A stretch of DNA of 64,000 nucleotides, taken from the NCBI GenBank assembly GCA_024234615.1, contig JACKNY010000002.1, positions 496,001 to 560,000 of the forward strand, given 5' to 3'. Made by a program: the position numbers and the translations under genes. Shown piece by piece: positions 61,368 to 64,000 of the stretch. The DNA is from Pseudomonadales bacterium (GTDB lineage: Bacteria > Pseudomonadota > Gammaproteobacteria > Pseudomonadales > IMCC2047). Positions within the stretch are counted from its first letter, which is position 1; each line of letters begins with the position of its first letter. The notes under the pieces are model-generated. The model saw only the letters and a list, made by a program, of their open reading frames with translations. It was not told where the DNA came from and did not search any database.

Positions 61368-62321
61368 CTAAAACGATTTAACCGATTTACGCCATTCCTT
61401 CACTAACTGAAGCCCTAACGCCAAACAACTCATGAAGCCAACGAAAACACCGATAAAGATTGAATAGTCAAAGTGATAGCGGTCACTAGAGGCGTCATAA
61501 ACCGTACAAAAAAATCGAATCTTGTCTGACAGTGCGCCAGCAAGTGAAGCAGAAGGTCGATTAAATAACAACTCCTTGAGGGGTTCAATTAGTAGCTGTA
61601 TATCAAATTTCATCCCGTAAACCTGTCTATATACTTCTCGATCAGACTTTAAAACGCTCGTTTGCACCAAATGATTGAAACCCTGCGGCGAAGGATAATA
61701 GATAAAGCCTAGCTCCTTGCTCAGAGACTCTACCGTTGCTTTATCTGCACTGAGAAAATGCCAGTTCTCATCTCCTGCCGCACCTTGCTTTTTAGCAAAC
61801 TCGCGCATCGCTTCAGGCGTATCATTAAAGGTATCAAACCCGACCGTAAGCACCGTAAATTCTTTGTCGGGCATGGCCTGCCGGGCCATGCGGGCAACCT
61901 GTCCCAAATATTGTGTAGTAGTAGGGCAAATATGATAACAACTAGTGTAAATCAGACTAATCAGGAGGGGTTGCCCAACGAAGTCTTGCAGCGCAACCGA
62001 ATTACCAGAACTATCGACAAATTGATAGTTCGATAGGGTTTTACCTATGACTGCCTGGCTGTACTTGTAGGCTTGGTCACGGTCAAAATCCTTAAATTCA
62101 ATCTTCGTTGAGTGAGCAGCTTGTGCTGGCATTGCCCCCATACCGGAGTGCATACCGTTGCTTCCAGGTTGATACATCTCCGCGACATCCATACTGCTGT
62201 GGTCTAGAGCAGATGACACCCCTTGCGTTTCCGCGATAGCTGAGCAACAAAAACAACTGATAAGTATTTGTAAAACTTTTAGACTATGAAGAAATCGTCT
62301 GCGGAAAATAGAATAGACCAT
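61368..62321 (-). CDS. SCO1/SenC family copper-metallochaperone-like protein
   Basis: 317 residues. Signal/anchor (about 10-30), a Met/His-rich linker (MDVAEMYQPGSNGMHSGMGAM, partly listed) and the SCO thioredoxin-like domain with CxxxC (C128, C132 in YTSCYHICP) and a downstream His in NHLVQTS. A C-terminal helix (about 285-308) is unusual. SCO proteins load copper or manage disulfides in heme-copper oxidases. Subunit I-then-SCO order matches norSY-senC clusters of ammonia oxidisers as I recall them. Confidence 0.88.
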   Translation of the reverse strand: MVYSIFRRRFLHSLKVLQILISCFCCSAIAETQGVSSALDHSSMDVAEMYQPGSNGMHSGMGAMPAQAAHSTKIEFKDFDRDQAYKYSQAVIGKTLSNYQFVDSSGNSVALQDFVGQPLLISLIYTSCYHICPTTTQYLGQVARMARQAMPDKEFTVLTVGFDTFNDTPEAMREFAKKQGAAGDENWHFLSADKATVESLSKELGFIYYPSPQGFNHLVQTSVLKSDREVYRQVYGMKFDIQLLIEPLKELLFNRPSASLAGALSDKIRFFCTVYDASSDRYHFDYSIFIGVFVGFMSCLALGLQLVKEWRKSVKSF

Positions 62322-62474
62322 AAAATTTTAAAAAAGCCTGAAACCGATAAAGCACTAGTATATCCCAGCCAACCCATTGAACAAATTCGATAACAAAAAA
62401 TAAGCCCCTAAAAAGGGGCTTATTTTGATACGCCTCAATAAATCAGACGCTTGTTACTGCGGGATAAAAAACTG
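62322..62474. other. Gap between subunit I and SCO genes
   Basis: About 150 bp containing the terminator at 62394-62426. The short stretch before the SCO start must hold any promoter of the SCO operon; none is obvious, so partial read-through from the upstream gene is possible. Confidence 0.5.
62394..62426 (-). terminator. Terminator after the right-edge heme-copper subunit I
   Basis: AAAATAAGCCCC / GGGGCTTATTTT, 12 bp with a 6-nt loop. The minus-strand tail is T-rich. Stops, or attenuates, transcription between this gene and the SCO operon. Confidence 0.9.
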
Positions 62475-64000
62475 TTAGCTAATACCCCAAGTTTGTGACA
62501 GATACTTCCAGTTAATGAAGTAATAAGCAGCAAAGGCCGCGAAGAATATGAAGGTCAGACACAGTGTCCCTGGCACAGTGATGCCACCAGTGTGAATGGT
62601 TTTATATTCTTCATCCGTAACCATTTTTGCAGCTAAGGCAGGCGTAGACTTCTCATCACCTAATTTTCTACCAAATAGCAGGGAAGCAACAATAATGACA
62701 CAGAATGCAGCACCACCGACAACTGCCAAAATAACTGACACTCCGTTTAAGGCCAGCATAGTATAGGCGGCAGCGGGGAAGTCATGTGTCATACCCGTAC
62801 CAGCAAAACCGATGTCCCAATGTCTACGTGGCACACCCAGGGTACCTGCACCCATCAGAAACAAAGACACACCGGTCATACCCAAGCCGAAGATATAGGG
62901 TTGGAATTTCGCCAATCCTTTCATCACCAATTCACGACGGAACAGCACAGGCACCAACCAATAGGTCATGGCCATAAATGCTATTGTCGTACCCAGTACT
63001 ACCGTTGCGTGAAAATGACCAGGAACATAAAGCGTGTTGTGGATCAGGATGTTAATTTGCTCTGCACCCATTACCACGCCAGTAATACCTCCCAGGAAGC
63101 CAAACCCAACCAGCGAGATGAACATACCTGAGAACACCGGGTTACCCCAGGGCGCTTTCGTTAACCACTCGAACAAACCCTTGTTAAACCCACGGGCACG
63201 CTGAGCCGCTTCGATCGCGCCAGGCACCGTCAGTCCATGTACCATACTTGCCATTACCGCAAGATACATAGCATAGCTGGTGTTAAACATCTTAAATTCA
63301 GAGCTAATACCTGGGTCTACCAACAAGTGGTGCACACTGGCTAACTGTAAAAACAGAATATACATCAAGAAAGCGGTACGGCTAACCTTCTCAGAGAGCG
63401 GTTTCGCGCCAAACACCAGTGCCGCAACCGCATACCAAATAGCAATATGCGCAGACACGTTAATTTGCTGCGAAGAGTGCCCAAATGCCCACCAGATCAT
63501 GCGATACATGAGCGGATCAATGTGCGCCACCAAACCGACACTCCAAAGGAAAGTCGGGATCAAAATGATCGCGCCACTGACGATGGTGAACACCGCGATA
63601 ATTGCAGCAACCATCGCACCGAAGGTAACCAAAGGAATCGAGCCTTCATAGGTTTTTTCAGACTTGGCGATCACCAAAGTACCGAAAAAGATGAAGCAAC
63701 CGATTAATGCCCCGACCGCAAACAGTATCAAACTCAGGTAAAAGAGCGGATCTGCACCCATTGGCGTGTACGACGTCATCATCACGCTGGAGTTACCCTG
63801 TAGCACAATATAGTTATTGAGCAGAGCACCCACCAACATCAATCCAAAAGCAACCCACCCCAATTTGGGCGTTGCCAGTCGACAATTGAGCAATACCGCC
63901 GAACAGAAATAGATCAGCGCAATTTCAAAGAAAATAATCCAGAAAATTAATACGTTAAGGCCGTGAGCCGTTAGCACTAAATAAAACTGATCTGCTGGTA
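62475..64000 (-). CDS. Heme-copper subunit I, B-type-like, no helix VI Tyr; 5' end beyond window
   Basis: At least 507 codons. The GTG at 63977 is not the true start, because the frame continues (…ADQFYLVLTAHG) into the right edge. Numbered from that GTG: H5 (helix II, TAHGLNVL), H167 (FGHSSQQ), H216/H217 (SVHHLLVDPG) and H321/H323 (PGHFHATV). All six metal-ligand His are present, so Cu-B and two hemes are likely. HDPG and PGHFH resemble B-type oxidases, but the residue four after H167 is Gln, not the cross-linked Tyr of O2 reductases. This, and the SCO next door, suggest an sNOR/NorY-like NO reductase. Confidence 0.85.
   Translation of the reverse strand, partial: PADQFYLVLTAHGLNVLIFWIIFFEIALIYFCSAVLLNCRLATPKLGWVAFGLMLVGALLNNYIVLQGNSSVMMTSYTPMGADPLFYLSLILFAVGALIGCFIFFGTLVIAKSEKTYEGSIPLVTFGAMVAAIIAVFTIVSGAIILIPTFLWSVGLVAHIDPLMYRMIWWAFGHSSQQINVSAHIAIWYAVAALVFGAKPLSEKVSRTAFLMYILFLQLASVHHLLVDPGISSEFKMFNTSYAMYLAVMASMVHGLTVPGAIEAAQRARGFNKGLFEWLTKAPWGNPVFSGMFISLVGFGFLGGITGVVMGAEQINILIHNTLYVPGHFHATVVLGTTIAFMAMTYWLVPVLFRRELVMKGLAKFQPYIFGLGMTGVSLFLMGAGTLGVPRRHWDIGFAGTGMTHDFPAAAYTMLALNGVSVILAVVGGAAFCVIIVASLLFGRKLGDEKSTPALAAKMVTDEEYKTIHTGGITVPGTLCLTFIFFAAFAAYYFINWKYLSQTWGIS

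Noticed and set aside
62425..62438. FNR/DNR-like box before the SCO operon (TTGAGGCGTATCAA on the minus strand)
   Set aside because: One mismatch, and class II spacing would put the start inside the terminator hairpin, so it is unlikely to be functional.

Overview
The window looks like a chromosomal segment of a free-living, probably marine gammaproteobacterium with denitrification capacity. The evidence is the gene content (yaaA, sbcB, can, ibpA, pilU, srkA, phhB, LemA/M48, DUF3014, an LpxL-type acyltransferase), moderate GC, and a nirS respiratory cluster. I see no rRNA, tRNA, CRISPR array, prophage or insertion sequence. Closer taxonomy cannot be fixed from the sequence alone.

Layout. 1-9 kb: a cut-off MFS lysophospholipid-type transporter, yaaA, three paralogous periplasmic TonB-C-domain proteins, an M48 protease/lemA pair and an OFA-like MFS carrier. 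9-20 kb: serA-serC, a ybdL-type aminotransferase, small proteins (Arg-rich, CPXCG zinc ribbon, YqaE/Pmp3), a beta carbonic anhydrase, ibpA with a sigma-32 promoter and a ROSE-like RNA thermometer, an acyltransferase, a VOC epimerase and a 958-residue M16 lipoprotein protease. 19.9-20.2 kb: a heavily frameshifted remnant of an encapsulated ferritin (EncFtn). 20.3-27.5 kb: sbcB and a secreted M12B-type metalloprotease whose tail is a nearly identical ~737-bp tandem array with several broken frames. 28-39 kb: a prolyl 4-hydroxylase-like oxygenase, an alternative (CS1/TcfC-type) chaperone-usher operon with two paralogous pilins, and a Sel1/coiled-coil/SPOR protein. 39.6-51 kb: DUF3014, pilU, a diguanylate cyclase, parA-yqcC, phhB, a copper-receptor-like TonB-dependent receptor, srkA, and a fumarase/NTF2-like/RidA operon.

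51-64 kb is the respiratory region. It holds nirS (cytochrome cd1 nitrite reductase), a NosR/NirI-type flavin/Fe-S membrane protein with a perfect FNR/DNR box at class II spacing, two convergent heme A synthase (CtaA/COX15) genes, a TlpA-type lipoprotein, and an operon of SCO protein, cytochrome b-ferredoxin-FrhD fusion, small anchored protein and heme-copper-oxidase-like subunit I. A second heme-copper subunit I runs off the right edge. Both heme-copper proteins lack tyrosine at the usual active-site position. Together with the nirS neighbourhood and the subunit I-SCO order, this makes a non-canonical NO-reducing system the leading hypothesis and the most interesting part of the window.

Frame breaks are confined to the 737-bp repeat array and the EncFtn remnant; the other genes read cleanly. 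The array breaks may partly be consensus errors in a repeat. The EncFtn breaks look more like real decay, because the locus is single-copy and no encapsulin shell gene is next to it.
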